25,582 nucleotides of DNA from positions 1 to 25,582 of the forward strand of contig JAHFKE010000006.1 of NCBI GenBank assembly GCA_023245515.1, in the 5' to 3' direction. Made by a program: the position numbers and the translations under genes. Position 1 is the first letter of the stretch, and each line of letters starts with the position of its first letter. This stretch comes from Candidatus Levyibacteriota bacterium (GTDB lineage: Bacteria; Patescibacteriota; Microgenomatia; Levybacterales; UBA12049). The notes below the pieces were generated by a model. That model saw only the letters and a list, made by a program, of their open reading frames with translations, was not told where the DNA came from and ran no database searches. Shown here one piece after another: positions 8,134 to 15,422 of this stretch.

Positions 8134-8629
8134 AAATTTTCCTCAACTCACTCTTACCTCGATGCAAGAGTGTCTTAATTGTATTGATGGGTTTGTCTAA
8201 TTTATCAGCTATTTCTTTATATGAATAACCATCAATATAATATAACTTAATCACCGTTCCTGAATCCCTTTTTAATTTACTCAGCAGATTTATGAAATCA
8301 TGTCTCTGACTGTCAGTGTTTTCATACGAAGCATGTTCTTCTGTAATTTTTACATGATATTTCTTTTTTCTATAATAATCAATTATTTCATTTTTTAGTA
8401 TTGTAAAAAGATAGGGGTAAAAGCTTTTTCCTTCATCAAACCGATCTATATTTTTATATGCTTTTATAAAACTGTTTTGTACGATATCGGGGACGTCGTC
8501 CTGGTCTTTAATTTTCTTTTTTGTATAGTAGTAAATGATTTGTGAAAATCTTTTGACAAGATAGGAAAAATAATTTATCTCTCCATTTTTAATCTTTCTA
8601 ATTATTTCTTTTTCGGAAAATTCTTCCAT
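8123..8629 (-). CDS. ECF-type RNA polymerase sigma factor
   Basis: 168-residue alternative sigma factor of the sigma-70 family, ECF type, with only regions 2 and 4. Region 2 (about 20-90) includes the core-binding and -10-recognition stretch DDVPDIVQNSFIKAYKNIDRFD, followed by PYLFTILKNEIIDYYRKKK. Region 4 (about 110-165) has the helix-turn-helix YIDGYSYKEIADKLDKPINT followed by VKTLLHRGKSELRK-like residues (IKTLLHRGKSELRKIYEK). Length is normal for ECF factors. It probably heads an operon with the membrane proteins behind it and is transcribed from a TTGACA-17-TATAAG promoter overlapping the guaB stop. Its own target may be the ECF-type promoter at 7233-7261. Confidence 0.92.
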   Translation of the reverse strand: MEEFSEKEIIRKIKNGEINYFSYLVKRFSQIIYYYTKKKIKDQDDVPDIVQNSFIKAYKNIDRFDEGKSFYPYLFTILKNEIIDYYRKKKYHVKITEEHASYENTDSQRHDFINLLSKLKRDSGTVIKLYYIDGYSYKEIADKLDKPINTIKTLLHRGKSELRKIYEK

Positions 8630-8634
8630 AGGCT

Positions 8635-8726
8635 AGACGTTAGACTTAAGACTCTAGACTTAAGACTTGAAGTAGAAATTTGCTAACATGCTCTTCTGGA
8701 GTCTTATATCTTAAGTCCTACGTCTT
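8635..8726. repeat. Imperfect inverted repeat with tandem 13-mers
   Basis: TAGACTTAAGACT occurs twice in tandem (8641-8653 and 8655-8667). An inverted copy lies at about 8700-8726. Bases 8635-8651 match the reverse complement of 8710-8726 in 15 of 17 positions, and a further AAGACT/AGTCTT pair lies inside. It fills the guaB-sigma gap, and its right arm is also the spacer and -10 of the sigma-gene promoter. It looks like a dispersed palindromic element. Confidence 0.6.
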
Positions 8727-8731
8727 GTCAA
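8703..8731 (-). promoter_or_regulatory. Housekeeping-type promoter of the sigma-factor operon
   Basis: TTGACA (8726-8731) and TATAAG (8703-8708) are spaced by exactly 17 bases on the minus strand. The -35 overlaps the guaB stop codon. The predicted start near 8696 gives a leader of about 67 bases containing the tandem 13-mer repeats. Confidence 0.6.
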
Positions 8732-9867
8732 TAGTTCGCTCCGGGGTTGGTGATGAGAACGTCATGGGGATGACTTTCTGTGAGAGATGCATGAGTTATT
8801 TGAATGAATTTCGCTTTTTTATATAAGTTAGGTAGACTTTGTGCTCCCACATAATACATGCCTGATTTTATCCCGCCTATTGCTTGGTCAATAATTTCTC
8901 TGACACCGCCTTTTACAGGAACTAGTCCTTCAACTCCTTCTGCCACCAAGACGCGATCTCCATAATTTTTCCCGTGAAATTCGTCTTCTGATTTTATTTG
9001 TGCACCCTTTTTCATTGCGCCTATTGATCCCATACCTCGATACTCTTTGAAGAGATAGCTTGATCTATCTTTACTGAAGATGCTCCGAAAACGTTGTGGC
9101 ACCTGCTCTTTTTTGAGCATCAGCTTTTTACCGGGTGCCTCTTCAGCTGCTGCAAAAAACCCTCCCATCATTACGCTTGATGCTCCTAGTGCCAATGCCT
9201 TTACCATATCTCCTGAATATTTTATGCCACCATCTGCAATAACGGGAATTCCATGCTTTGTAGCAGCTCTTACTGTTTCTTTGAGCGCCGTCGCTTGTGG
9301 CACGCCCATTCCGGAGATGATCCTCGTTGTGCAGATAGCTCCGGGTCCCATACCGACTCTGAGCCCATCGGCCCCCGCTTTTATAAGTGCCTCAGCTCCA
9401 TCATATGTGGCGATATTTCCGGCTATAATATCAACCTTAGGAAATTTTTTCTTGATTGTTTTTATAGCATTTATAACTGGTAAAGCGTATCCATGCGCTG
9501 AGTCCACGACGAGTACAGAAACTCCTGCTTTAATAAGGGCCTCAACTCTCTCTTCAAATCCTGTGCTTACTCCTACAGCGGCACCGACTAGGAGCTTTTC
9601 TTTTGCTACTTTTTGAACTTGCTCTGCTTGCTCTGAGACCGGCAAGTTGCGGTGGATTATGCCTATTCCTCCTAATTTTGCCAGGGCTATCGCCATCTCT
9701 GCTTCTGTTACGGTATCCATAGGCGCAGAGACGAAGGGAATAGAAAGCGATATATTTTTTGTAAGCTTTGTTGATAGATCAATGTCTGCGCGATCGAAGT
9801 CTGCATAGCTCGGCAGGAGGAGGATGTCATCAAATGTAAGACCCAATGGGAAGTCGACTTTGTCCAT
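8728..9867 (-). CDS. guaB: IMP dehydrogenase lacking CBS domains
   Basis: Catalyses NAD-dependent oxidation of IMP to XMP, the first step to guanine nucleotides. The 379-residue barrel starts with LTFDDILLLPSYADF and PFVSAPMDTV. The nucleotide and catalytic loop is GMGPGAICTTR, with the catalytic Cys. It also has IADGGIKYSGD, YRGMGSIGAM and the flap EGVEGLVPVKGG. The sequence runs directly from the first barrel segment (KEKLLVGAAVGV) without the usual 120-residue Bateman (CBS) module, which explains the length (usual about 490) and implies no adenine/guanine nucleotide allostery through that module. GMP reductase is a related alternative, but the EGVEG flap and ICTTR loop favour IMPDH. Its promoter is TTGACA-17-TAAAAT only 5 bases before the ATG, so the mRNA may be leaderless. 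Confidence 0.94.
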   Translation of the reverse strand: MDKVDFPLGLTFDDILLLPSYADFDRADIDLSTKLTKNISLSIPFVSAPMDTVTEAEMAIALAKLGGIGIIHRNLPVSEQAEQVQKVAKEKLLVGAAVGVSTGFEERVEALIKAGVSVLVVDSAHGYALPVINAIKTIKKKFPKVDIIAGNIATYDGAEALIKAGADGLRVGMGPGAICTTRIISGMGVPQATALKETVRAATKHGIPVIADGGIKYSGDMVKALALGASSVMMGGFFAAAEEAPGKKLMLKKEQVPQRFRSIFSKDRSSYLFKEYRGMGSIGAMKKGAQIKSEDEFHGKNYGDRVLVAEGVEGLVPVKGGVREIIDQAIGGIKSGMYYVGAQSLPNLYKKAKFIQITHASLTESHPHDVLITNPGANY

Positions 9868-9872
9868 ACTTT

Positions 9873-9901
9873 ATTTTATACTACAAGCTCTTCTTTGTCA
9901 A
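9873..9901 (-). promoter_or_regulatory. guaB promoter, apparently leaderless
   Basis: TTGACA (9896-9901), a 17-base spacer and TAAAAT (9873-9878) on the minus strand, with the ATG 5 bases further on. No Shine-Dalgarno sequence can fit. Confidence 0.75.
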
Positions 9902-9905
9902 AAGT

Positions 9906-9935
9906 TTGACAGGAGAAAAGAATAACATGTATGAT
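9906..9935 (+). promoter_or_regulatory. Promoter of the hydroxyacid dehydrogenase operon, apparently leaderless
   Basis: TTGACA (9906-9911), an 18-base spacer and TATGAT (9930-9935), with the ATG 8 bases after. It is back-to-back with the guaB promoter: the two -35 boxes form the inverted repeat TGTCAAAAGTTTGACA. AGGAG at 9911-9915 is too far from the ATG to be a ribosome site. Confidence 0.7.
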
Positions 9936-9943
9936 CAATAAAT

Positions 9944-10942
9944 ATGAAGATTGCTTTCTTTGAAGTTGAAGAGTGGGAGAAGCCATTGCTCTCAGAGAAA
10001 CTACATGGTGACGATCTGGTTTTTTACCCCGATCCATTAACTATTGAAAATGTTGCAATTGCCAAAGACTTTGAAATGATCTCCGTCTTTGTATGCTCAA
10101 CGATTAACAAGGAGGTTATTGATCAATTGCCTCATTTGAAGTTCGTTACTACCCGCTCAACAGGTTTTGACCATATAGATACTGCATATTGCAAGGAAAG
10201 GCATATTGTTGCGTGCAATGTTCCTCATTATGGAACGCATACTGTTGCTGAGCACACGTTTGCTCTCATTCTAGCTCTCTCACGAAAACTTTTTGTCTCT
10301 ATAGATGGGACCAAGAGAGGTGAATTTGATCATAGTAACTTGTTGGGGTTTGATTTATATGGTAAAGTTTTGGGTATTTTTGGTCTTGGAGATATAGGGA
10401 TATCTGTTGCTCGTATAGCAAAGGGGTTTGGCATGAACGTTGTTGCATACTCGCGTCATCCCAGTGAAGCATTAGCAAGAGAATTGGGCATTTCTTTTCT
10501 TGAGTTTAATGAGGTTCTGAGTCTTTCAGATATTATCACCTTGCATGTGCCATATAGTAAGGAGACAGAGCACATGATTAACAAAAAGAACATTAAGAAA
10601 TTTAAAAAAGGCAGTCTTCTGATTAATACTGCGAGAGGTGGTCTCGTTGAGACTGAATCACTGCTTTTCGGACTGGAAAAGGGAATTCTAGGTGGTGCGG
10701 GGCTTGATGTTCTGGAGGAAGAGAATTTGATAAAGGAAGAGCGCCAGTTAATTGGGAGACATGGCGTTAAGAGCGCAGACCTAAGAACTCTCTATTATGA
10801 TCATATTCTGATGAAGCTGGACAATGTGGTCATCACTCCCCATAATGCTTTTAACAGCAAGGAAGCTCTTGAGCTCATTCTTGATGTTACGGTTCAGAAC
10901 ATACTTGCTTTTGAAGACAAAAAAATGCAGAATACTGTATAA
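9944..10942 (+). CDS. D-isomer-specific 2-hydroxyacid dehydrogenase (D-lactate dehydrogenase-like)
   Basis: NAD-dependent reduction of a 2-oxoacid to the D-hydroxyacid, e.g. pyruvate to D-lactate. The 332 residues show the family's split catalytic domain around a Rossmann domain. STGFDHIDTAYC is in the first part, the dinucleotide loop GLGDIGISVARIAKGFG is at about 146-162, the catalytic Arg is in NTARGGLVETE, Glu is in GLDVLEEEN, and His is in TPHNAFNS. The YYDH/ILMKLDNVVITPHNAF context and length resemble D-lactate dehydrogenases more than phosphoglycerate dehydrogenases. In a CPR cell this would regenerate NAD during fermentation. The next gene, a glycosyltransferase, starts 2 bases later, so they share a transcript, although the functions are not obviously related. 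Confidence 0.88.
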   Translation: MKIAFFEVEEWEKPLLSEKLHGDDLVFYPDPLTIENVAIAKDFEMISVFVCSTINKEVIDQLPHLKFVTTRSTGFDHIDTAYCKERHIVACNVPHYGTHTVAEHTFALILALSRKLFVSIDGTKRGEFDHSNLLGFDLYGKVLGIFGLGDIGISVARIAKGFGMNVVAYSRHPSEALARELGISFLEFNEVLSLSDIITLHVPYSKETEHMINKKNIKKFKKGSLLINTARGGLVETESLLFGLEKGILGGAGLDVLEEENLIKEERQLIGRHGVKSADLRTLYYDHILMKLDNVVITPHNAFNSKEALELILDVTVQNILAFEDKKMQNTV

Positions 10943-10944
10943 GT

Positions 10945-11673
10945 ATGGTGAGCGTAGTGATTCCGGTCTATAACGAGGAAGCGTATATAGGAAAATGCCT
11001 CAAAAGCCTCATGAATCAAGAGGAGCAGCCCGATGAGATAATTGTCGTCAACAATAACTCAACAGACCGCACAGAAGAGATCGTAAAAAGATATCCTGTG
11101 ACCATTGTTGTCGAGAAGAAAAAAGGCATTATCCCGGCAAGAAATAAAGGGTTTAATTTAGCGAAAGGTGATATTATTGCCCGCACGGATGGAGATACTA
11201 TTGTACCCCCTGATTGGATAAAGAAAATTAAAAAAAGTTTTGCGGACGAAAAACTTATGGCCCTTTCAGGACCTGCAAATTATTATCCTCTGCCTGATGC
11301 TGTCCAAATGAAGAATTGGCAAACGATAGCAGTGCTGAAATCTTTTAAAAAAGTCCTTGGACACGATTGTCTTTTTGGACCGAACATGGCAATCCGAAAA
11401 AGCATATGGGAAAAAGTGAAAAATGATGTATGCCTGGATGATGCCGAAGTGCATGAAGATATTGATCTGGCTATCCACATTGCTCCCTTTGGGAAGATAA
11501 GGTTTGATAAGAACATGATAGTAAGCTCTTCATGGAGGCGGTGGAAGAAGCTTGAATCATACTTCGAATACCCTTACAGGGGTGTGAAATCAGTTGGGAG
11601 GCACAAGAAAATGAATATAAAGAAAGATGGGAAGGAGTTTTTTCAGAAACTTGTCACAAGATATTTTCTATGA
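10945..11673 (+). CDS. Family 2 glycosyltransferase
   Basis: GT-A fold enzyme transferring a sugar from a nucleotide sugar, cytosolic or membrane-associated. It has the N-terminal nucleotide-binding strand VSVVIPVYNEEAYIGKCLKSL, the VVNNNSTDRTEEIV segment, the DGD metal-binding motif in IARTDGDTIVPPDW (about 93-95), and GPNMAIRKSIWEKV with a downstream HEDIDLAI acidic motif (acceptor/base region). The C-terminus is strongly basic (RRWKKLESYF ... RHKKMNIKKDGKEF) and may contact the membrane. No transmembrane helix. 242 residues is on the short side. It overlaps the next glycosyltransferase by 4 bases (ATGA). Donor and acceptor are unknown. Confidence 0.88.
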   Translation: MVSVVIPVYNEEAYIGKCLKSLMNQEEQPDEIIVVNNNSTDRTEEIVKRYPVTIVVEKKKGIIPARNKGFNLAKGDIIARTDGDTIVPPDWIKKIKKSFADEKLMALSGPANYYPLPDAVQMKNWQTIAVLKSFKKVLGHDCLFGPNMAIRKSIWEKVKNDVCLDDAEVHEDIDLAIHIAPFGKIRFDKNMIVSSSWRRWKKLESYFEYPYRGVKSVGRHKKMNIKKDGKEFFQKLVTRYFL

Positions 11674-12377
11674 AGCTGCCTGTAAGCATCATAATCCCCA
11701 CACTGAATGAGGAAAAATATTTGCCTCGGTTATTGGAATCAATTGAGAAGCAAACAATGCAACCATCTGAGATCATTGTTGCAGACGCATTTTCCACTGA
11801 CAAAACAAGAGAGATCGCCAAAAATCTGAAATGTAAGATAGTTGATGGGGGCATGCCTGGAAAAGCTCGAAATAATGGTGCAAGAGTTGCGCATGAAGAT
11901 TTGCTGTTATTTCTTGATTCCGATGTCACTCTTCCACCTTCGTTCTTGGAAGATACGATTTCAGAGATGAAGCGTCGTGATATAGATGTAGCGTCTTGTT
12001 TTGCTGTGCCTCTCAGCCCTTCTCCCTTTGATCGGTATCTACACATAGTAATTGGTCGTTATATCAAGCTCGTGAATACATTTTATCCCCATGCCGGCGG
12101 GTACTGCATTTTTGTCAAAAAGCAAGTGCATGAAAAAATAGGGGGATTTGATGAGTCTGTTGTATTAGCTGAGGATCACAATTATGTAAAGAGAGCTGGC
12201 AAAATTGGTAGATTTGCATATCTCGAATCGAGCAAAGTTTCGGTTTCTGTAAGAAGAATTGTGAAAGAGGGGAGACTCAAGCTTGCCCTGAAATATATAT
12301 GGGTGGAGTTTTATAGACTTTTTGGAGGAGAGGTAAGAAAAGATCATTTTAGGTACCAATTTGGGAAGTTCAACTGA
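11670..12377 (+). CDS. Family 2 glycosyltransferase
   Basis: Second GT-A enzyme, 235 residues, translationally coupled to the first. It has LPVSIIIPTLNEEKYLPRLLESIEKQ, IIVADAFSTDKTREIA, then GKARNNGARVAHEDLLLFLDSDVTLPP with the DSD metal motif at about 90-92. GGYCIFVKKQVHEKIGGFDE is followed by the AEDHNYVKRA acidic motif. The C-terminus is basic, with an aromatic amphipathic stretch (LALKYIWVEFYRLFGG) that may sit on the membrane. Two consecutive GT2 genes suggest a glycolipid or surface-glycan step. The GT2 relative that makes dolichol-phosphate sugars is an alternative, but its C-terminal helices are absent. Confidence 0.88.
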   Translation: MKLPVSIIIPTLNEEKYLPRLLESIEKQTMQPSEIIVADAFSTDKTREIAKNLKCKIVDGGMPGKARNNGARVAHEDLLLFLDSDVTLPPSFLEDTISEMKRRDIDVASCFAVPLSPSPFDRYLHIVIGRYIKLVNTFYPHAGGYCIFVKKQVHEKIGGFDESVVLAEDHNYVKRAGKIGRFAYLESSKVSVSVRRIVKEGRLKLALKYIWVEFYRLFGGEVRKDHFRYQFGKFN

Positions 12378-12397
12378 TTGTCTTTTTCATACCTGCC

Positions 12398-12751
12398 GTG
12401 CATAAGATAAAATTTTTCTTTACGATATTTATCGCAACCTTCTTAATTGGGGGGGGTGCTTTATTTCTCTTTTCTTCAAAAGATCACGCGAAAAAACTTC
12501 CCTCCATAGATGGCTTATCATTTGAAGGCGTGAAAGGGTCAAGTACGAAGCGGGCTCAGGAAATTTCTAAAGAAGTATCTTCAGATATTATCGATGGTTT
12601 CACTACTGCAAAGGAACATGCTCTTGATGTGAAGGTTTCAGATATTGTGGATGTTGTGGCGCGACTTCAGAAAATTCCTCAGGATTTTCAGAATATGCAG
12701 AGGTATATTGAGGAACAGATCTCAAAAATGAAAGACCAAAAGAATAAATAG
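12398..12751 (+). CDS. Small signal-anchored protein of unknown function
   Basis: 117 residues starting at GTG. An N-terminal hydrophobic segment (about 5-25, FFFTIFIATFLIGGGALFLF) would anchor it, leaving a polar, helical extracellular part (about 30-117) rich in Lys, Asp and Glu with no Cys. I see no recognisable domain. It follows the glycosyltransferase by 20 bases in the same direction and ends 14 bases before the prfB ATG, with the prfB -10 box just after its stop. No ribosome site is clear at the GTG. Confidence 0.6.
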   Translation: MHKIKFFFTIFIATFLIGGGALFLFSSKDHAKKLPSIDGLSFEGVKGSSTKRAQEISKEVSSDIIDGFTTAKEHALDVKVSDIVDVVARLQKIPQDFQNMQRYIEEQISKMKDQKNK

Positions 12752-12753
12752 AG

Positions 12754-12759
12754 TATAAT
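12754..12759 (+). promoter_or_regulatory. -10 box (TATAAT) of prfB, apparently leaderless
   Basis: A perfect TATAAT lies 6 bases before the prfB ATG, directly after the stop of the upstream gene. The base run upstream has no good -35. An in-frame TAG at 12760-12762 rules out a longer prfB. Confidence 0.6.
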
Positions 12760-12765
12760 TAGATC

Positions 12766-13767
12766 ATGGAAGATTTAAAAAATCGCGTAGAAAAGCTTGT
12801 TGAAAAAATAAATCCTGACGAAAAACATAAACGCATAAGAGAGCTAGAGGCGGAGAGTACTCATGCTGATTTTTGGCAGAATCATCAAGTGGCAGCTGTG
12901 AAGATGAAAGAGCTATCCGATCTTCAAAAAGAAGTTGAGGAGGCAGAGCTTTTGGAGATGTGGATAAAAGAGGGGGAATATGATGAGGCACAAAAACTAC
13001 TGAAGAGACTCGAGTTGATTCTATTCTTCTCATCTCCTCACGATAAATCAAATGCAATTCTTTCAATTCATTCAGGGCAGGGCGGAACAGAGGCGATGGA
13101 TTGGGCGGAAATGCTTTTTCGCATGTACACAAGGTATTTTGAGAGAAAGGGGTGGTCCTACGAAATTATTGACCAAACACCTGGTGAAGAGGCGGGTTTG
13201 AAAAGTGTGACGATGGCAGTGACCGGTAAATATGCGTATGGGACGCTCAAGCATGAAGCGGGGACACATCGCCTAGTTCGTCAATCACCCTTCAATGCAG
13301 ATAAGCTACGTCAGACGTCGTTTGCTATGGTTGAAGTTTTACCCGAGGTAGCTGACGAAGGGGTGGAGATAAAAGATGACGATATTGAGTTTGAAGCATT
13401 CAGGGCCGGTGGCCATGGTGGTCAGAATGTGAACAAAGTATCAACGGCAGTGAGAATCAAGCATATTCCGACAGGTATTGTTGTAACCTGTCAGGTCGAA
13501 AGATCACAGATACAAAATCGTGAATATGCCATGAAATTGCTTCGGGCCAAGCTCTGGGTAATTAAAGAGGAGGAGCGGAAGAAGGAAGAAGCTGCGTTAA
13601 AGGGTGGATATAAGACTCCGGGTTGGGGGAATCAAATTCGTTCTTACGTTTTACATCCTTATCAAATGGTAAAAGACCTTCGGACTAATGTCGAAACTGG
13701 CAATACCGGTGCAGTATTGGATGGGAATCTGGATATGTTCATTGAAGAAGAACTACGGGTGCTGTAG
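12766..13767 (+). CDS. prfB: Peptide chain release factor 2
   Basis: Terminates translation at UGA and UAA in the ribosomal A site. The 333 residues contain the RF2 anticodon-like tripeptide SPF in RLVRQSPFNAD (about 180-182) and the catalytic GGQ in FRAGGHGGQNVNKVSTAVRI (about 226-228). Helical N-terminal domain HADFWQNH and the C-terminal TGNTGAVLDGNLDMFIEE also match. The family's programmed frameshift (CUUUGA near codon 25) is absent. The protein begins after the position where that site would be and an in-frame stop precedes the ATG, so it is about 30 residues shorter than E. coli RF2 and not autoregulated that way. Presence of RF2 fits the use of TGA as stop in this window. Confidence 0.95.
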   Translation: MEDLKNRVEKLVEKINPDEKHKRIRELEAESTHADFWQNHQVAAVKMKELSDLQKEVEEAELLEMWIKEGEYDEAQKLLKRLELILFFSSPHDKSNAILSIHSGQGGTEAMDWAEMLFRMYTRYFERKGWSYEIIDQTPGEEAGLKSVTMAVTGKYAYGTLKHEAGTHRLVRQSPFNADKLRQTSFAMVEVLPEVADEGVEIKDDDIEFEAFRAGGHGGQNVNKVSTAVRIKHIPTGIVVTCQVERSQIQNREYAMKLLRAKLWVIKEEERKKEEAALKGGYKTPGWGNQIRSYVLHPYQMVKDLRTNVETGNTGAVLDGNLDMFIEEELRVL

Positions 13768-13773
13768 AATTTT

Positions 13774-14901
13774 ATGGGAGAAGGAGATCATCCAACAGAA
13801 GAAATTCAACGAGATAAGAAGAAGGCTGAGACATTTGCTAGGAAGAATTTACCTCTTGTTAAAAATCCAGTTGCTCATTTTAACCTCGCTCAACAAGACC
13901 ATTGGCAACCAACAGAAGAGTCAGGTTTGCCACCACTGCCTTCATATGATACTGAGGGAGTTGTCGAAGCATTAAAGAATCCAGAAAAAATTTCCGATCC
14001 TGAGACTGGTCAACAATTTAGAGTGGTGAAGCTTAATTGGCAAGAGAGAGAAAGTTTGTCGGTAGACCAGGTAGATAATCCACAACAAAGGCCACTTATG
14101 TATATCCCTGAATATGGTTGGTCTGCCGCTCACGAAGGACCTATTCAGTTACGTCTTGAAGAGTTGGTAAGGCAAACAGGTCGTCCAGTCTTTAGTATTG
14201 ATCATCCAGGATGGGGCTCCGATAATCTTACTGAAGAGCAAAAGAAAGCATTGAAAACAGACGAGGGCTATGGACCTATCGCTGAGGCTCAACTACGTGT
14301 TATGAAGGAGATGGGCATAAAAGATGTTGATTTAGTTGGCATTTCGATGGGGGCGTGGTCGGCTGCTTCATTGGCTGAAAAAGCTGAACAAGAAGGGATA
14401 AAAGTACACAATCTTGTTGTTATGGAATCTCCAGGTGTTGAAGAGATGTCTGCGACTAAACTGATGAGTGGTGAAATCTCAGAGGCAAAACGTTTGGAGT
14501 TATATCATAGCATGCCTTATGATGTTCGTTTGCGTGAATTAAGTGGTCACTTTAAATCAGCTTTTAGAAGGAATATTGATTTAGTAAAGTGGGGTTTGGG
14601 TGGAATGAAAGCTGGGGGAAGCAAATATATACAGGCAATGGGGAGAGAGACATTGGGTAATCATTTGGGTAAAGCTATAGAATCAAATCCTGATTTGCAT
14701 GTTCAAGTGATGAACGGAACAGATAGTAAAGTTAGCCCATCAGGAGCTAATGCATCGCTCGTGAATGCTTTACAGGAAAGGTTTCCAGAAAGAATACATC
14801 AATCAGTTTTTCCTGGCGATTCGCATTCGTTTGGTGAGAATCCTCAAAGATTTGCTTCAGTAGTGCGTTTGGCTCTTGAACCTTCTTCTCAAGAAAAATA
14901 A
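13774..14901 (+). CDS. Alpha/beta hydrolase
   Basis: 375-residue cytosolic alpha/beta hydrolase, likely an esterase or lipase-like enzyme. The nucleophile elbow is GISMG (in DLVGISMGAWSAASLAEKA, Ser at about 192). The oxyanion region lies near YIPEYGWSAAHEGP, followed by FSIDHPGWGSDNL. The acid is probably Asp in MNGTDSKVSPSG and the His in FPGDSHSFGENPQRF. The first 60 residues (charged, then Pro-rich) belong to no domain I know. No signal peptide. The gene begins 6 bases after prfB, so it is co-transcribed, and ends 25 bases from the convergent MOSC gene. Substrate is unknown. Confidence 0.85.
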   Translation: MGEGDHPTEEIQRDKKKAETFARKNLPLVKNPVAHFNLAQQDHWQPTEESGLPPLPSYDTEGVVEALKNPEKISDPETGQQFRVVKLNWQERESLSVDQVDNPQQRPLMYIPEYGWSAAHEGPIQLRLEELVRQTGRPVFSIDHPGWGSDNLTEEQKKALKTDEGYGPIAEAQLRVMKEMGIKDVDLVGISMGAWSAASLAEKAEQEGIKVHNLVVMESPGVEEMSATKLMSGEISEAKRLELYHSMPYDVRLRELSGHFKSAFRRNIDLVKWGLGGMKAGGSKYIQAMGRETLGNHLGKAIESNPDLHVQVMNGTDSKVSPSGANASLVNALQERFPERIHQSVFPGDSHSFGENPQRFASVVRLALEPSSQEK

Positions 14902-14926
14902 TTTTTAAGTTTTAATATCCGAGCAA

Positions 14927-15403
14927 TTAATCATTAAAGTTCCCATCGAAGACTTGGATTTCGTCACCTCTTTGAATAGTTCCATCATTTAATATTTCTG
15001 CTCGCAATCCCCCCTTATTTTCGAACGAATCTTTAAATCCTGGTTTATCAGAGAGTTTTGAGGGACGGGCGCATGGGTCACAGAGTTCTGTTCCTCGCAT
15101 CCTGACCGAGCCTACTTGAAATTCCTGACCGACAAGAGGATTAAGATCTACACCTGTTGTGACTAAATTTCTTCGTGTTTCGGAAGGTAGAAAATCGGAG
15201 CCAGCTATTGCTTCTGATTCAATGAGCGTTACGTGTCTGACCTTTTCAGCTTTTCCTTTTGAAAAAGCACCTGTCTCATTTGCATATCGGTCTCCTTCTA
15301 ATCCGACTCCTGCAATTGCTTGCACGGTGTCGGCGCTTTGCATGGGAAGTCCTGCACTCAGAGAGATAAAAATTGCATCTATTTGGGATCTTCGTTCAGT
15401 CAT
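14927..15403 (-). CDS. Stand-alone MOSC-domain protein
   Basis: 158 residues forming a single MOSC (molybdenum cofactor sulfurase C-terminal) beta-barrel. Matching features are GLEGDRYANETGAFSKG, the ESEA segment, TRRNLVTTGVDLNPLVGQEF, and ELCDPCARPSKL with the conserved Cys that carries a sulfur in family members. Members such as YiiM and YuaD act on N-hydroxylated substrates with molybdenum cofactor or transfer sulfur. No cofactor gene is seen here, so the partner is unknown. It follows folE by 19 bases but has its own extended -10 box 6 bases before the ATG. Confidence 0.85.
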   Translation of the reverse strand: MTERRSQIDAIFISLSAGLPMQSADTVQAIAGVGLEGDRYANETGAFSKGKAEKVRHVTLIESEAIAGSDFLPSETRRNLVTTGVDLNPLVGQEFQVGSVRMRGTELCDPCARPSKLSDKPGFKDSFENKGGLRAEILNDGTIQRGDEIQVFDGNFND

Positions 15404-15409
15404 AAAGAG

Positions 15410-15418
15410 ATTATAGCA
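15410..15418 (-). promoter_or_regulatory. Extended -10 promoter (TGCTATAAT) of the MOSC gene
   Basis: TGCTATAAT on the minus strand ends 6 bases before the ATG. The TGn extension would compensate for the missing -35. A start about 6-7 bases downstream makes the mRNA leaderless. Confidence 0.6.
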
Positions 15419-15422
15419 CAGG

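Noticed and set aside
9080..9616. 178-codon plus-strand open frame opposite guaB
   Set aside because: It is the antisense of highly conserved IMPDH codons, and the product is Ser/Pro/Ala-rich as expected for a shadow.
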